This document shows, one piece after another, positions 1 through 9,027 of a DNA stretch of 64,000 bases. The DNA is from Oribacterium sinus (GTDB lineage Bacteria > Bacillota > Clostridia > Lachnospirales > Lachnospiraceae). The position numbers were made by a program, and so were the translations under genes. The stretch is taken from positions 1 through 64,000 of the forward strand of contig NZ_JACHHH010000007.1 in the NCBI RefSeq assembly GCF_014202695.1, read 5' to 3'. The notes below the pieces were generated by a model that had not been told where the DNA came from, ran no database searches, and saw only the letters and a list, made by a program, of their open reading frames with translations. How positions within the stretch are numbered: the stretch's first letter is position 1; each line of letters starts with the position of its first letter.

Positions 1-131
1 CCGAATTTTACGAAATATTTACCATAAAAACTTCAAGCCTATTCTATTTTTTGTATAAAAGTTATTTATTCTTTGGAAAAAGGCTTTTATGAATCTCCCT
101 ATCCTATTGAAGAATGTTATAAAGCAAAAAA

Positions 132-250
132 GAAATTTTCGGCAATATAGGGCAGTGGTTTACAGAAACCACTGCTCAGTCAGGCGAAGTCAGCAAGAGC
201 GTGCCCCAAGTTCACTATATTGCTTAGAAAATTCATTTGATTGTTACGCC
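132..250 (+). repeat. Intergenic structured repeat, copy A (short type)
   Basis: The arms GCAATATAG (142-150) and CTATATTGC (215-223) can pair and enclose a hairpin with arms GCAGTGGTTT and AAACCACTGC (152-175), followed by AGCAAGAGCGTGCCCC. The hairpin and the GAGCGTGCCC block recur in the copy at 55779-55836. The outer flank TTTTCGGCAATATAG is identical to the flank of the copy at 11877-11891. The only open frame across it (89-286) has no recognisable product. The first 130 bases of the window show no gene that I can support. Confidence 0.75.
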
Positions 251-282
251 CTCAATTTAGCGGGAGTTTCCGTCGTATTTCC

Positions 283-311
283 TTGAAAATTTTTTCTCCC
301 TCCTATATACT
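283..311 (+). promoter_or_regulatory. Probable sigma-A promoter of asnS
   Basis: TTGAAA (283-288) and TATACT (306-311) are separated by 17 bases, and lie 31 bases upstream of the asnS start codon. No T-box leader motif is visible between promoter and gene. Confidence 0.6.
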
Positions 312-341
312 GAAAAATATTGTTTATATAAAGGGGGAAGT

Positions 342-1730
342 ATGGAAATTACAGGATTAAGAGACATTTTCCTATCACAGGAAGAATATTTGGATACAGA
401 GGTCATGGTCAGCGGTTGGGTGCGAAGCAACAGAGACTCCAAGAATTTCGGATTCTTGGTGATTTCCGACGGTACCTTCTTTACTCCGCTTCAGGTTGTT
501 TACCATGACAGCTTAGAGAACTTTGCACAGGCAGCCAAGCTTGGTGTCGGTGCTGCGGTAATTGTGGAAGGAAAGCTGGTAGCTACACCGGAGGCGAAGC
601 AGCCCTTTGAGTTGCAGGCCAGTTCCATTACAGTAGAAGGAGATACGGAAGCCAGTTATCCCTTACAAAAGAAAAGACATACTTTAGAATATCTTCGTAC
701 TATTCCGCATCTTCGTCCAAGAACCAATACCTTCCAGGCGGTGTTCCGTATTCGTTCTCAGGTAGCTTTCGCCCTTCACTCCTTCTTCCAGGAGCGAGGC
801 TTCGTTTATGTGCATACACCCATTATCACAGCCTCCGATACAGAGGGCGCAGGAGAAATGTTCCAGGTAACCACCCTGCCCTTGGAATCCGTTCCTATGG
901 AAAAGGGTGAGGTGCAATATGGAGAGGATTTCTTCGGTAAAAAAACCAGCCTTACCGTTTCCGGACAGTTAAACGGAGAAACCTTTGCCCAGGCCTTCCG
1001 AGATATCTATACCTTCGGACCTACCTTCAGAGCGGAGAAGTCCAACACCCAAAGGCATGCTGCGGAATTCTGGATGATTGAGCCGGAGATGGCCTTCGCA
1101 GATCTGGACGATGTCATGTTTATTGCGGAGGATATGCTGAAATATGTGATTCAGTATGTTTTAGTCAATGCACCGGAAGAATTGGAATTCTTAAATCAAT
1201 TCGTGGATAAGGGTCTTTTGGATAGATTAAATCATATTGTAGAGTCCGAATTCGCCAGAGTAACGTATACGGAAGCGGTAGAAATTTTACAAAAACAAAA
1301 CGACCGTTTTGAATATAAGGTGGAGTGGGGCTGTGACCTGCAAACCGAGCATGAGCGTTACCTCACCGAAGAAGTTTACAAGCGTCCTGTCTTCGTAACG
1401 GATTATCCGAAGGATATTAAAGCTTTCTACATGAAGCTGAACGAGGACGGAAAGACCGTTGCCGCAGTGGATTGTCTGGTTCCCGGCATCGGAGAAATCA
1501 TCGGCGGTTCTCAAAGAGAAGATGATTATGAGAAATTAAAGAAGCGTATGGAGGAGCTTAAGATGGATCTGGAGGAATATGAATTCTATCTGGATTTAAG
1601 ACGTTACGGCTCCACAAGACACGGCGGTTTCGGTCTCGGCTTTGAGCGAGCTGTTATGTATATTACCGGTATGAGCAATATTCGTGATGTACTCCCCTTC
1701 CCAAGAACCGTTGGAAACTGTGAATTATAA
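342..1730 (+). CDS. asnS: Asparagine--tRNA ligase
   Basis: This cytoplasmic class IIb aminoacyl-tRNA synthetase charges tRNA-Asn with asparagine using ATP. The protein is 462 residues, normal for AsnRS. An N-terminal OB-fold anticodon-binding domain ([18 protein letters not shown], about residues 21-38) precedes the class II catalytic core. Motif 2 is seen as [20 protein letters not shown] and motif 3 as [15 protein letters not shown] near the C terminus. The start is supported by AGGGGGAAGT directly before ATG. It is transcribed alone from a nearby promoter and is followed by a hairpin. AsnRS is preferred over AspRS because a separate full-length aspS lies at 35550-37343. Confidence 0.97.
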   Translation: MEITGLRDIFLSQEEYLDTEVMVSGWVRSNRDSKNFGFLVISDGTFFTPLQVVYHDSLENFAQAAKLGVGAAVIVEGKLVATPEAKQPFELQASSITVEGDTEASYPLQKKRHTLEYLRTIPHLRPRTNTFQAVFRIRSQVAFALHSFFQERGFVYVHTPIITASDTEGAGEMFQVTTLPLESVPMEKGEVQYGEDFFGKKTSLTVSGQLNGETFAQAFRDIYTFGPTFRAEKSNTQRHAAEFWMIEPEMAFADLDDVMFIAEDMLKYVIQYVLVNAPEELEFLNQFVDKGLLDRLNHIVESEFARVTYTEAVEILQKQNDRFEYKVEWGCDLQTEHERYLTEEVYKRPVFVTDYPKDIKAFYMKLNEDGKTVAAVDCLVPGIGEIIGGSQREDDYEKLKKRMEELKMDLEEYEFYLDLRRYGSTRHGGFGLGFERAVMYITGMSNIRDVLPFPRTVGNCEL

Positions 1731-1736
1731 ATTTTT

Positions 1737-1758
1737 GCCTCTCGGGTATCCGGGAGGC
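1737..1758 (+). terminator. Hairpin after asnS, probable terminator
   Basis: GCCTCtCGG and CCGgGAGGC form a GC-rich stem with a four-base loop right after the asnS stop. The following run (TAAAATT) is a poor U-tract, so termination may be partial and allow read-through into the next gene. Confidence 0.55.
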
Positions 1759-1784
1759 TAAAATTAGCTTAGAAAGGATTCCTT

Positions 1785-2879
1785 ATGCGTTTTATCCATG
1801 CCGCGGATTTACATTTAGGAATGATTCCGGATGCTCAGCATCCCTGGGGAAGAGAACGGGCCAACGCCCTTTTCCATTCCGCAGAAAAAATCGTAGATTT
1901 GGTTTTACAGGAAAATGTAGATGCCTTATTTCTGATGGGACAGATTTTTCATCTCCCTCCCTTGCAAAAGGACTTGGAATACCTGCATAAACTTTTTCAG
2001 AAGATTCCCTTCTGTCATGTTTTTTTGTTTTGCAAAAAGACGGAAGAAAATTACTTTCTCCGAAGCTTCTCTTTTTCGGAAAATGTACATGTTTTCACAG
2101 AAGAGCAGAGTAGATTCTATCTCCCGGAACCGGAAATGGAGATTTTAGCCATGCAAGAAAAGGACTTCTCCTTTTCCTCTGCGGAATCCTTTTCTTTGGA
2201 ACACGGAGATGCCATTCCTATCCTGCTTTGGAACGAAAGAAGGGCCGAAGAATTTTTATCCCTTGAGAAGGCACAAAACAGTGAGCATGCAACAGCTGCT
2301 AAAGAAAGTCCGCTAGCCTCTCTTCCTTTTTCCTATATCGCCTTAGGTGGCGAAAGCAAGAGAAGCGTTTTTGCCAATGGGAAAGCTGCTTTCCCCGGTT
2401 CTCCGGAACCTCTAAGCGCTGAAAATACCGGTGAGCACGGTGTATATTTGGGAAGCATTCACCCCATCACAAAGAGATTGGAAAGCCTTTCTTTTTTCCC
2501 GATTTCCACCCTTCAATATGTTACCCTTCATTTGCAGCTGGATCCCAGCGTGGGGCAGGAAGCACTGAAGCAGGGACTCTTAAAAAAAATCGAAGAACGG
2601 GGAAAACAGAATATTTATAAAATCCGCTTTAGCGGAAAAAGAGATCCGGAAACCAAGGTGGATCCGAGTTTATTCCCAAAAGAGCTGCGCATCGTAGAAT
2701 GCTTGGATGAAACCCTTCCCCAGTATGATTTTTATGCTCTATATAAAGAACATCAACAGGATATTTTGGGGTTCTTTATTCGTTCTTACTTAAAAAAAGA
2801 TCTGGAGGACTTAAGCCCTATGGAAAAGCAAAGTCTTTTTTACGGCGTTTCCGCCCTTCTGGAAGGAGGAAAGTCATGA
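1785..2879 (+). CDS. Degenerate SbcD/YhaO-like metallophosphoesterase-family protein
   Basis: The N terminus MRFIHAADLHLG is the first metal-binding motif of the SbcD/Mre11/YhaO nuclease family, and the 364-residue length is close to YhaO. The later motifs look lost. The expected GD motif reads LMGQIFH, the expected GNHD position reads FCKKTEEN, and no GHxH is seen (YIALGGESKRS occupies that part). The protein may therefore be a structural partner rather than an active nuclease. Its stop overlaps the start of the downstream ATPase (ATGA), the arrangement seen for sbcD/sbcC and yhaO/yhaN. The start ATG follows AGAAAGGATTCCTT. Family assignment is fairly sure; loss of catalysis is inferred from missing residues. 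Confidence 0.75.
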   Translation: MRFIHAADLHLGMIPDAQHPWGRERANALFHSAEKIVDLVLQENVDALFLMGQIFHLPPLQKDLEYLHKLFQKIPFCHVFLFCKKTEENYFLRSFSFSENVHVFTEEQSRFYLPEPEMEILAMQEKDFSFSSAESFSLEHGDAIPILLWNERRAEEFLSLEKAQNSEHATAAKESPLASLPFSYIALGGESKRSVFANGKAAFPGSPEPLSAENTGEHGVYLGSIHPITKRLESLSFFPISTLQYVTLHLQLDPSVGQEALKQGLLKKIEERGKQNIYKIRFSGKRDPETKVDPSLFPKELRIVECLDETLPQYDFYALYKEHQQDILGFFIRSYLKKDLEDLSPMEKQSLFYGVSALLEGGKS

Positions 2880-4873
2880 TACTGGAAAAATTGTATATCG
2901 ATGGCTTTGGGAAATTTTCCGATTATTCCCTGAACTTCTCCCCTTCCATTCAGATTTTGTACGGAGAAAATGAGGCGGGAAAAAGCACCATTCATGCCTT
3001 TATTCAAGCCATGCTCTACGGTATCCCCAAGGGAGCCAGTAAAAAAGAAGTCTTTTTCCAATACCGCCCCTTTTCCAAGGCACTGGGCTTTGGAGGTTCT
3101 TTGACCTTTTCCCATCAGGGGAAAAGCTATTGTGTACAAAGGGACTTTTTACAGGGAGGAGAAGCCCATATTACTATTCTCCCCCAAGGGGAAAAGCTAT
3201 TTGAAGGAGAGAGCTTTTTACAGTCCGTCCTTTCCCCATTTTCCTTAGAGAGCTTTAAAAATACCGTATCCATACGACAGCTGAAGTCTTCCACCGAGCG
3301 GGAAATGGTTTATGAATTACAAGCTATGCTTTCCAATTTCCAAGAAAGCGGCAATGTGGAGCTTAACCCTCAAGCAGCTTTGGACTACCTGGAGCAGGAA
3401 GAAGCAAGGCTAAGAGAAAAAATGATTCCGGATGCAACAAAACGATACTCCGGTCTCTTAGGAGAAGTGAAAAATACCCATAGGAGTCTCTCCCTTTTAG
3501 AAGCTGAAGAAGCCCAATCTTCAGAGGAAAAATCTATCAAAGGATTAGCTCCGAAAGAGGCGATGATAGAAGCAACAAATAGAGAGGAAACAGATGGAGA
3601 AGAATCCTTTGAAAAGAACGGCTCTGTAGCAAAGAACTGTATCTTGAAAGAGGAATCTTTGGAGCTACAGCGGAAAGTGGCGGAAATAGAAGAAACCCGG
3701 GAAGAATGGAACAGACTCTCCTCTCTTTTGGAAAAGGAGGGCTTAAACAACAAAGAGGAGCTTCTGCTGGAACAGGAGAAAATGCTGCAATACCTCAGTC
3801 ATGAGCAGGAAGAAAAGGAACTGGGCAAAAGCTCGATCTTTCTTTATCCCCTCTTCTGCTTCTTCGCCCTTTGCTTTGCTGTTTTGACCACACTAAGCTT
3901 TCTATATGCCTATACCAGTGTTGCTCTGCCCAGATTTCCCTTCTTTTCCATGGGCTTCTCCGCATACCTGTATCCCTTCTTCTGTGCTTTTTTACTCTTC
4001 CTTCTTCTGGCTTTATCGCAAAGAAGGATTTTTACACAGCAACAAAGGTGGGTAAAACAAGAGAAGCGGGAATTTGAAGAAATTCTGGCCAAGAGAAACA
4101 TTTCCACCTTCCTACAGTTCCAAAACAGCAGCAAAGAGGAACTTCGTGAAGAAGGTTCATCCTATACCCAGGCAAAGGTATTACAGTATTACAATACTCT
4201 TTTGGAAAAATGGGGAGAAAAGGAAGAACTGGAAAAAAGCTTAGCTCTTTTGGAAGAAAGTTATCAAAAAGAAAAGTTACTTTGGCTGGAAACAAGCTAC
4301 AAAGAAAAACAAAAAGAGCAGCGGGAAGAACTCCTACGCCAATACGGCATCCTACAAAATAAGGCGGATTTAATTCGTCCCTCTCTAGAGGAAAATGAGA
4401 AATTACAGGAAAAGCGAGAGGCTCTTCTGGAAGCCAAAGAGCGTATTCGACAAATTGCCGGAGAAATCCGAAAAAGTTTTGCCTTCCACTTAAACGAGGA
4501 CTGCGGGAAGGCTCTATCCGAGATTACAGGAGGTCGCTACGATTCTCTTTGGATTGATGAACAGCTGCATATCTATGTGAATGCCAAAGAAGGTTTCTTC
4601 CCCTTGGAACAAGCCTCTACCGGTACCATTGATCAATTGTATTTGGCTCTTCGTCTCTCTATGGCACTCCTACTGCAAAGGGAAAATAGGGATTTGCTTC
4701 CCCTCCTCTTTGATGACAGCTTTGCCATGTATGACGAAAAAAGGCTGGCAGCCAGTATTGGCTATCTGAAAAAAGCTTACCCTGCCCAGATTCTTCTTTT
4801 CACCTGCCATCATAGAGAGGAGAAAATCTTAAAGGAACTGGGAATTCCTTTTGAACAAGCGGAACTAAAATAA
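2876..4873 (+). CDS. YhaN/SbcC-like SMC-type AAA ATPase with internal membrane segments
   Basis: The 665-residue protein begins with a RecF/SbcC-type ATPase head: MILEKLYIDGFGKF, then Walker A GENEAGKST at about residues 34-42. The C terminus holds the other half, with an ABC-signature-like ASTGTIDQLYLALRLSMAL and Walker B LPLLFDDSFAMYDEKR. The centre is Glu/Lys-rich coiled coil interrupted at about residues 320-385 by two strongly hydrophobic segments, so the head probably sits at the membrane. YhaN of Bacillus also carries such segments but is longer (over 900 residues). It is translationally coupled to the SbcD-like gene (ATGA). A role in DNA end processing or membrane-linked DNA metabolism is inference. 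Confidence 0.8.
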   Translation: MILEKLYIDGFGKFSDYSLNFSPSIQILYGENEAGKSTIHAFIQAMLYGIPKGASKKEVFFQYRPFSKALGFGGSLTFSHQGKSYCVQRDFLQGGEAHITILPQGEKLFEGESFLQSVLSPFSLESFKNTVSIRQLKSSTEREMVYELQAMLSNFQESGNVELNPQAALDYLEQEEARLREKMIPDATKRYSGLLGEVKNTHRSLSLLEAEEAQSSEEKSIKGLAPKEAMIEATNREETDGEESFEKNGSVAKNCILKEESLELQRKVAEIEETREEWNRLSSLLEKEGLNNKEELLLEQEKMLQYLSHEQEEKELGKSSIFLYPLFCFFALCFAVLTTLSFLYAYTSVALPRFPFFSMGFSAYLYPFFCAFLLFLLLALSQRRIFTQQQRWVKQEKREFEEILAKRNISTFLQFQNSSKEELREEGSSYTQAKVLQYYNTLLEKWGEKEELEKSLALLEESYQKEKLLWLETSYKEKQKEQREELLRQYGILQNKADLIRPSLEENEKLQEKREALLEAKERIRQIAGEIRKSFAFHLNEDCGKALSEITGGRYDSLWIDEQLHIYVNAKEGFFPLEQASTGTIDQLYLALRLSMALLLQRENRDLLPLLFDDSFAMYDEKRLAASIGYLKKAYPAQILLFTCHHREEKILKELGIPFEQAELK

Positions 4874-4912
4874 ACAAAGCGCGTAAATGGTAAACTACTT
4901 TTTAAAAAATAC

Positions 4913-4966
4913 AGGTCTGAAAGTCGGGGCGTATGAAGTACTGATAATCCCTAGACTTTCAGACCT
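4913..4966. repeat. Short hairpin, possible miniature derivative of the intergenic repeat family
   Basis: AGGTCTGAAAGTC (4913-4925) and GACTTTCAGACCT pair almost perfectly. Read on the minus strand the loop region is GGGATTATCAGTACTT followed by CATACGCCCC, resembling the ends of the longer family core with its middle deleted. It lies between convergent genes and could also act as a bidirectional terminator. Confidence 0.5.
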
Positions 4967-4975
4967 ATTATTCTT

Positions 4976-5011
4976 AACGAGTATCGCACGCGTAGTGTGC
5001 GATATCTCGTT
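4976..5011. terminator. Strong hairpin between convergent genes
   Basis: AACGAGtATCGCAC and GTGCGATatCTCGTT form a stem of about 14 pairs. It lies between the YhaN-like gene (+) and the coiled-coil gene (-). There is no long U-tract, so the terminator role is inferred from position. Confidence 0.45.
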
Positions 5012-5089
5012 GTATAATAAGTTCAAAATATTCTAATGTTTTATATTTCGAGTTCCAAAACGAAATCTGATTCCTTCCGGCTATTCTTT

Positions 5090-6274
5090 TTATTCAGAAT
5101 CACTTTCACCGGCAGGAGCAAGTACCGGTTCCACTTCCGGTGCTTCCAGCTTTAAAACCGCCTCTGTAAGACTCTTACACTGTCCTTCTTGCAAAAATTG
5201 AATCATTCGATGCAGGTCTTCTTCGTTCAAATGTTTTTTGCCGATAAACTGCTCAAATTTTTGGGTAATGGAAATCTGAATTTCCTGGGCCTTTCCTTCC
5301 AAACTATTTCTTTCCTGAGAGGCCTGCTGCCATTGATCTTTCAAAGTCGTAAGACGCTCTTTCTCCGTGTTCTCCATCTCATCCCGAATAATATTCTGAT
5401 TAACGGTTTCAAAGCTATGGAGAGCATTCTGCTTTTGAGCAATCACTTCGTTTCTCTCCTGATTCAAACGGCTTAGTTCATCATCAAACTCTTCCAGATG
5501 ATAATGGGATTCATTGGAGTCTTTGTTAATCTCCTTCTTTAAACGCTTCATCTGTTTCTTGTTTCGATTAATCTTCCTTCGAATCTCTGCCCCCTGATTT
5601 ACCACATCTCTAAACTTCCCAACGGTTCGGTTTCCGATAAAGACATAGAGACCGCCAAAGATCAGGATATCCAAAAGATAAATTCCTACCAAAAACAGAA
5701 TTCTATGGGGCACCAGAAAATAATAGATGGAAATAGGAATCGACCCAAAGAAAAGTAAAAAGAGAAAAATCATCCCCAAGACTTCTGAAAAGGATACCGG
5801 CTTATAGAGAATGGCAAAAAGCTTGGTGGTGCAGAATAAGGGTGCTCCTTCTCTGGTGCAAATTCCGTGATACTGTCTCTTTAATTCCACATTTTCCTGC
5901 TTCAAAGGGGCGGATTCTTCCGCTACCCTCTCCTTGATTCCCTTATTTTTAGCCTTTTCTCTGGCCTCTTGAACCTTTTTGATTTTTCCGTCACTTTGAG
6001 ACAGCTGCTGGTCATAGCTGCTTTCCAGTTCCTTCTTACGCTCTTGAATCGTTTTTTCAATCTTTTGCTTTAGGGCTTCTGTCTCCTGCTCAAAGTCAAG
6101 TTTTCCTTGCTTTTCTCTTTCTAAAGCTGATTCCGCTTGGAGCTTACAGTCCTCCAGTTGCTTTACCGCTTCTTTCGCCTGCTCTAAAAATAAAACCGGA
6201 TTTTCCTGCTCTAATCCCATATTGGCCTCCTGGTCTAAAAGAAAATATTTTGCAATTTTCCAGTACTTATCCAT
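5090..6274 (-). CDS. Coiled-coil protein with two central membrane segments
   Basis: I do not recognise a family for this 394-residue protein. Residues about 20-135 are charged coiled coil rich in Lys, Glu and Gln. Two hydrophobic segments follow (MIFLFLLFFGSIPISIYYFL and ILFLVGIYLLDILIFGGLY, about residues 165-215), then a second long coiled coil to about residue 370 and an acidic tail ending GESDSE. The layout suggests a membrane-anchored protein with both coiled-coil arms on the same side. It is convergent with the YhaN-like gene, which also has coiled coils around two membrane segments, but no operon links them. The upstream region of this gene is the 101-bp sequence duplicated at 11364-11464. 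Confidence 0.6.
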   Translation of the reverse strand: MDKYWKIAKYFLLDQEANMGLEQENPVLFLEQAKEAVKQLEDCKLQAESALEREKQGKLDFEQETEALKQKIEKTIQERKKELESSYDQQLSQSDGKIKKVQEAREKAKNKGIKERVAEESAPLKQENVELKRQYHGICTREGAPLFCTTKLFAILYKPVSFSEVLGMIFLFLLFFGSIPISIYYFLVPHRILFLVGIYLLDILIFGGLYVFIGNRTVGKFRDVVNQGAEIRRKINRNKKQMKRLKKEINKDSNESHYHLEEFDDELSRLNQERNEVIAQKQNALHSFETVNQNIIRDEMENTEKERLTTLKDQWQQASQERNSLEGKAQEIQISITQKFEQFIGKKHLNEEDLHRMIQFLQEGQCKSLTEAVLKLEAPEVEPVLAPAGESDSE

Positions 6275-6276
6275 TC

Positions 6277-6377
6277 TTTTATAACAAAAAAGATAGTCTC
6301 CGTAAAGACTCTTCCCTCTTCTTTCAGAAATATCACTTCACTCTTCTTTCAGAAATATCGATTTATAGAAATTTATA
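6277..6377. repeat. 101-bp direct repeat, left copy (unit X)
   Basis: This segment is repeated at 11364-11464 with three mismatches that I can see over 101 bases. Each copy holds an internal tandem repeat of about 25 bases built on CTCTTCTTTCAGAAATATC. The two copies exactly bracket the acquired island at 6378-11363. Confidence 0.9.
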
Positions 6378-6494
6378 GAGGAACGTTATGACGGTTTCTA
6401 TGCCGTATGTACAAACCTGGAAGATGATGTGGCAACGATTATAAGTATTAATCAAAAGCGATGGCAGATTGAAGAATGTTTCCGGATTATAAAA
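6378..6494 (+). pseudogene. IS1634-like transposase fragment (internal part)
   Basis: The open frame reads ERYDGFYAVCTNLEDDVA, then ISINQKRWQIEECFRIIK, which is the conserved C-terminal-half region of IS1634/IS4-type transposases. Both ends are missing: the fragment starts at the border of the 101-bp repeat and runs into the 76-bp IS-end repeat. It is a decayed remnant, not a functional gene. Confidence 0.8.
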
Positions 6495-6570
6495 AGAAAA
6501 CAAGAGCTCATAAATGGCGTAATTACGCCGTTTACGGGCTCTTGACTCTTTCACAACTGTCAAAGACGGG
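6495..6570. repeat. 76-bp direct repeat, left copy (IS 3' end with hairpin, unit Y)
   Basis: The segment is repeated at 11288-11363 with two mismatches. It contains a large stem-loop, CAAGAGC...GGCG/CGCC...GGGCTCTTG (6501-6544). At the right copy it directly follows the transposase C terminus, so it is read as the 3' end of the insertion sequence. Downstream (6571-6720) lie two more hairpins (6651-6673 and about 6678-6692, the latter followed by a T-run on the plus strand) and no gene. Confidence 0.85.
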
Positions 6571-6720
6571 AGCTAAGTGACATGAGACTGGAAAGAATTT
6601 ATTCTGCCCAAACGCAGGGAACCAGGAGACAAAAGATTTATGCAGTTAACCCGGTGCGGTAATCTTGCACCGGATTTTAAATATCCGCAGACGGCGGTTA
6701 TTTTTTCTTAAGACAGCATT

Positions 6721-9027
6721 TTATTCGACCGACTTCAACGATTCGACCATATCTATATGTGCTGTTAACCTGCATACCATAAGCTGGATTAAAAGAGAGC
6801 AGCCTACGACGATTAATGAAACAATTATATATGATATCAATCGTAAATGAGGTGAATATGAAATCGTGGTTGTTGAGACTGTTCTGACATATAGTCCAAG
6901 AAAATACCATCCAGCAATCGAGCCAATTATCCACCCTGTCACCATGGGGATCAGGCTGCTTTTAAAGATAAGACTCTTTATATCTGTATTGTAGCTGCCG
7001 AGAACACGAAGTGTGGCATATTCTCTGTATTTTTCTGTAAAGTTCAATAATCCGAGATTATATTGGATCACAACACTTAGAAGAATGGCTGCTGCAATCA
7101 GAAGTATGATTACTCCCTGAACGCTGTCCAGCAATTCCTCGGACTCACTGTATTGTTTCTTCAACTTGACTGAATCTTTGATAACAGACATCTGCCTCAC
7201 ATCGTCCAGATTCATGTTGTCATCTGCCAATAATGCGCTGGCTGTAAATGTATTGCCAAGCGATTCCCAGTATGACTGCGACATAAATATTCCCTGAGGG
7301 CTGTTTATATCTGCAATCTGGGAGACCTTCAGATAATTTCTCTTTCCCGCTATAAGTACGCTGATAAATCCGTTTTCTTTCACATTCAGATCCCTGGCTG
7401 AAGAACTGGATAGAATTATTCCATCAACAGGTAGTCCCAGCACATTTCCATCAGTATCATATGTCGTGAAAAAATAACCCTGACCAATAATAAACAGACT
7501 TTCAGAATGAACAGACATTGAGCTTTTCGCCTCACATAACTGTTCGCTTACCCACTGACAGTCGCCTGACAGAAGAGATTCTATTTTTTTGACTTCATCC
7601 TCTGTTGGAGACATACTGAGATTTAACTTTTCATAATAAGTGTATTGCCTGCCATAAATCTCACTGTTTACGATGTTGATAGTGTCTTTTAATCCGAAGC
7701 TTGCCATCAGAAGCATCATGCTCCCTAAAACGCCTACAATTCCTATTGCTGTACGAACTTTGTTCTGTCCTGCATCTCGGATGATCCATCTCCAGTCAAA
7801 GCTCAGTCTGTTCCACAGAACTTTAAAATGTTCAGCAAAGACCTTTTTCTGACTCTGCCTGCCAGAATCACGGAGCAAATCAGTCGGTGCCTCAACTACG
7901 ATAGATCTGCATGAGATCCAGGCAGATAATGTACAGATAGTGATAAGCAGTACAATAAGGATTACTGAATAATACGAATTACGCCCCAGCCATTCAGGCA
8001 TGCTGTAAAACTTTTTCTGCAAAGAAAGAAGGACAGGGGTTACTGTATGTGGTGCAAGCTCGTAGCCCAGTAATGCTGCTGGAATACTGATGACAAGTCC
8101 GTAAACAGCATAATGTAGCTGGATCTGAAGAGGATGAAAACCAAGCGCCTTTAATATTCCGATCTGTGTACGCTGCTTCCTGACAATTCTTGTCATAGTT
8201 GTGTAAATGGTAAGGAGTGCCAGAAGAAAAAATACGAGTGAAAACATGACAGACATCTTTTTTATCTGCCCGATCTTATTTATGTATGAAGATACAGGTG
8301 TGTATTCCGTTCTGTCATAACACATCATATATTTATCATTGAGAATAGTTTTCAGATCTAAGCGCAGTGAATCCACGTCAGTTATATTATTTGTAGTAAT
8401 TTTTATCTGATTATAGGCTGCATTAGGGACTATCTGAGAATGAGTATCTGCTGATATGAATCCATAGGTATATTTCGAATGATCTGGCACCATGAATGTA
8501 GATGAACCTGTATAGCAGATATACTCAGGGCTGTAGACCAATCCCTTAACTTCTAACTTTTGACTTTTTTCACCGTAGTATATCTGAATCTGGTCACCAA
8601 CATGGATTTTCTTATTGTCTGCATAATCTTTATCCAGCCAGATGCCGTCTTCTGTTGGCTTATATTCATTTCCGTTAATACATAAAGGCTTTGATATTTT
8701 ATTGTCTTTGTTGGATATAAGACAGATATTGACATTGGAATCGCTATCCAGATATGCGCTTTCTACAGCAGAAAGCTGGGTTTCGTTTATCCCATCAAGC
8801 TCTTTGATCTGTCCAATATCATCATTGTCAAATCCGAGACCACTGATCCAGATATCTGCCAGATTTGAATCCTTAAAATAGGCAGTCTCTTCCTGCTCCA
8901 TACCGTTCCATACTCCCTCGATACCTGAGTATATCAGCATTCCAAGAGCGCACATGATAAATATCGACAGGAACTGAGATTTCAGTCGCCAGATGTCACG
9001 AAGCATTTTACGAAACAGTGTACCCAT
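6721..9027 (-). CDS. ABC exporter permease, two FtsX-like domains
   Basis: This 768-residue membrane protein has the layout of MacB/LolC-type permeases. It has an N-terminal membrane segment (FLSIFIMCALGMLIYSGIE, about residues 19-37), a large extracellular domain, a membrane block near residues 255-380, a second N-terminal-like segment near 430, another extracellular domain, and a final block near 640-760. Its ATG overlaps the stop of the ATPase gene by one base (TAATG), so the pair is coupled. Lipid, peptide or drug export is likely; the substrate cannot be read. The gene lies inside an IS-bracketed island downstream of a TetR repressor. Confidence 0.88.
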   Translation of the reverse strand: MGTLFRKMLRDIWRLKSQFLSIFIMCALGMLIYSGIEGVWNGMEQEETAYFKDSNLADIWISGLGFDNDDIGQIKELDGINETQLSAVESAYLDSDSNVNICLISNKDNKISKPLCINGNEYKPTEDGIWLDKDYADNKKIHVGDQIQIYYGEKSQKLEVKGLVYSPEYICYTGSSTFMVPDHSKYTYGFISADTHSQIVPNAAYNQIKITTNNITDVDSLRLDLKTILNDKYMMCYDRTEYTPVSSYINKIGQIKKMSVMFSLVFFLLALLTIYTTMTRIVRKQRTQIGILKALGFHPLQIQLHYAVYGLVISIPAALLGYELAPHTVTPVLLSLQKKFYSMPEWLGRNSYYSVILIVLLITICTLSAWISCRSIVVEAPTDLLRDSGRQSQKKVFAEHFKVLWNRLSFDWRWIIRDAGQNKVRTAIGIVGVLGSMMLLMASFGLKDTINIVNSEIYGRQYTYYEKLNLSMSPTEDEVKKIESLLSGDCQWVSEQLCEAKSSMSVHSESLFIIGQGYFFTTYDTDGNVLGLPVDGIILSSSSARDLNVKENGFISVLIAGKRNYLKVSQIADINSPQGIFMSQSYWESLGNTFTASALLADDNMNLDDVRQMSVIKDSVKLKKQYSESEELLDSVQGVIILLIAAAILLSVVIQYNLGLLNFTEKYREYATLRVLGSYNTDIKSLIFKSSLIPMVTGWIIGSIAGWYFLGLYVRTVSTTTISYSPHLRLISYIIVSLIVVGCSLLIQLMVCRLTAHIDMVESLKSVE

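Noticed and set aside
89-286. 65-codon open frame upstream of asnS
   Set aside because: It runs through repeat copy A with its hairpins, lacks a ribosome site and has no recognisable protein pattern.
3385-3753. 122-codon open frame antisense to the YhaN-like gene
   Set aside because: It is a Ser/Phe-rich shadow of the coiled-coil coding strand without a ribosome site.
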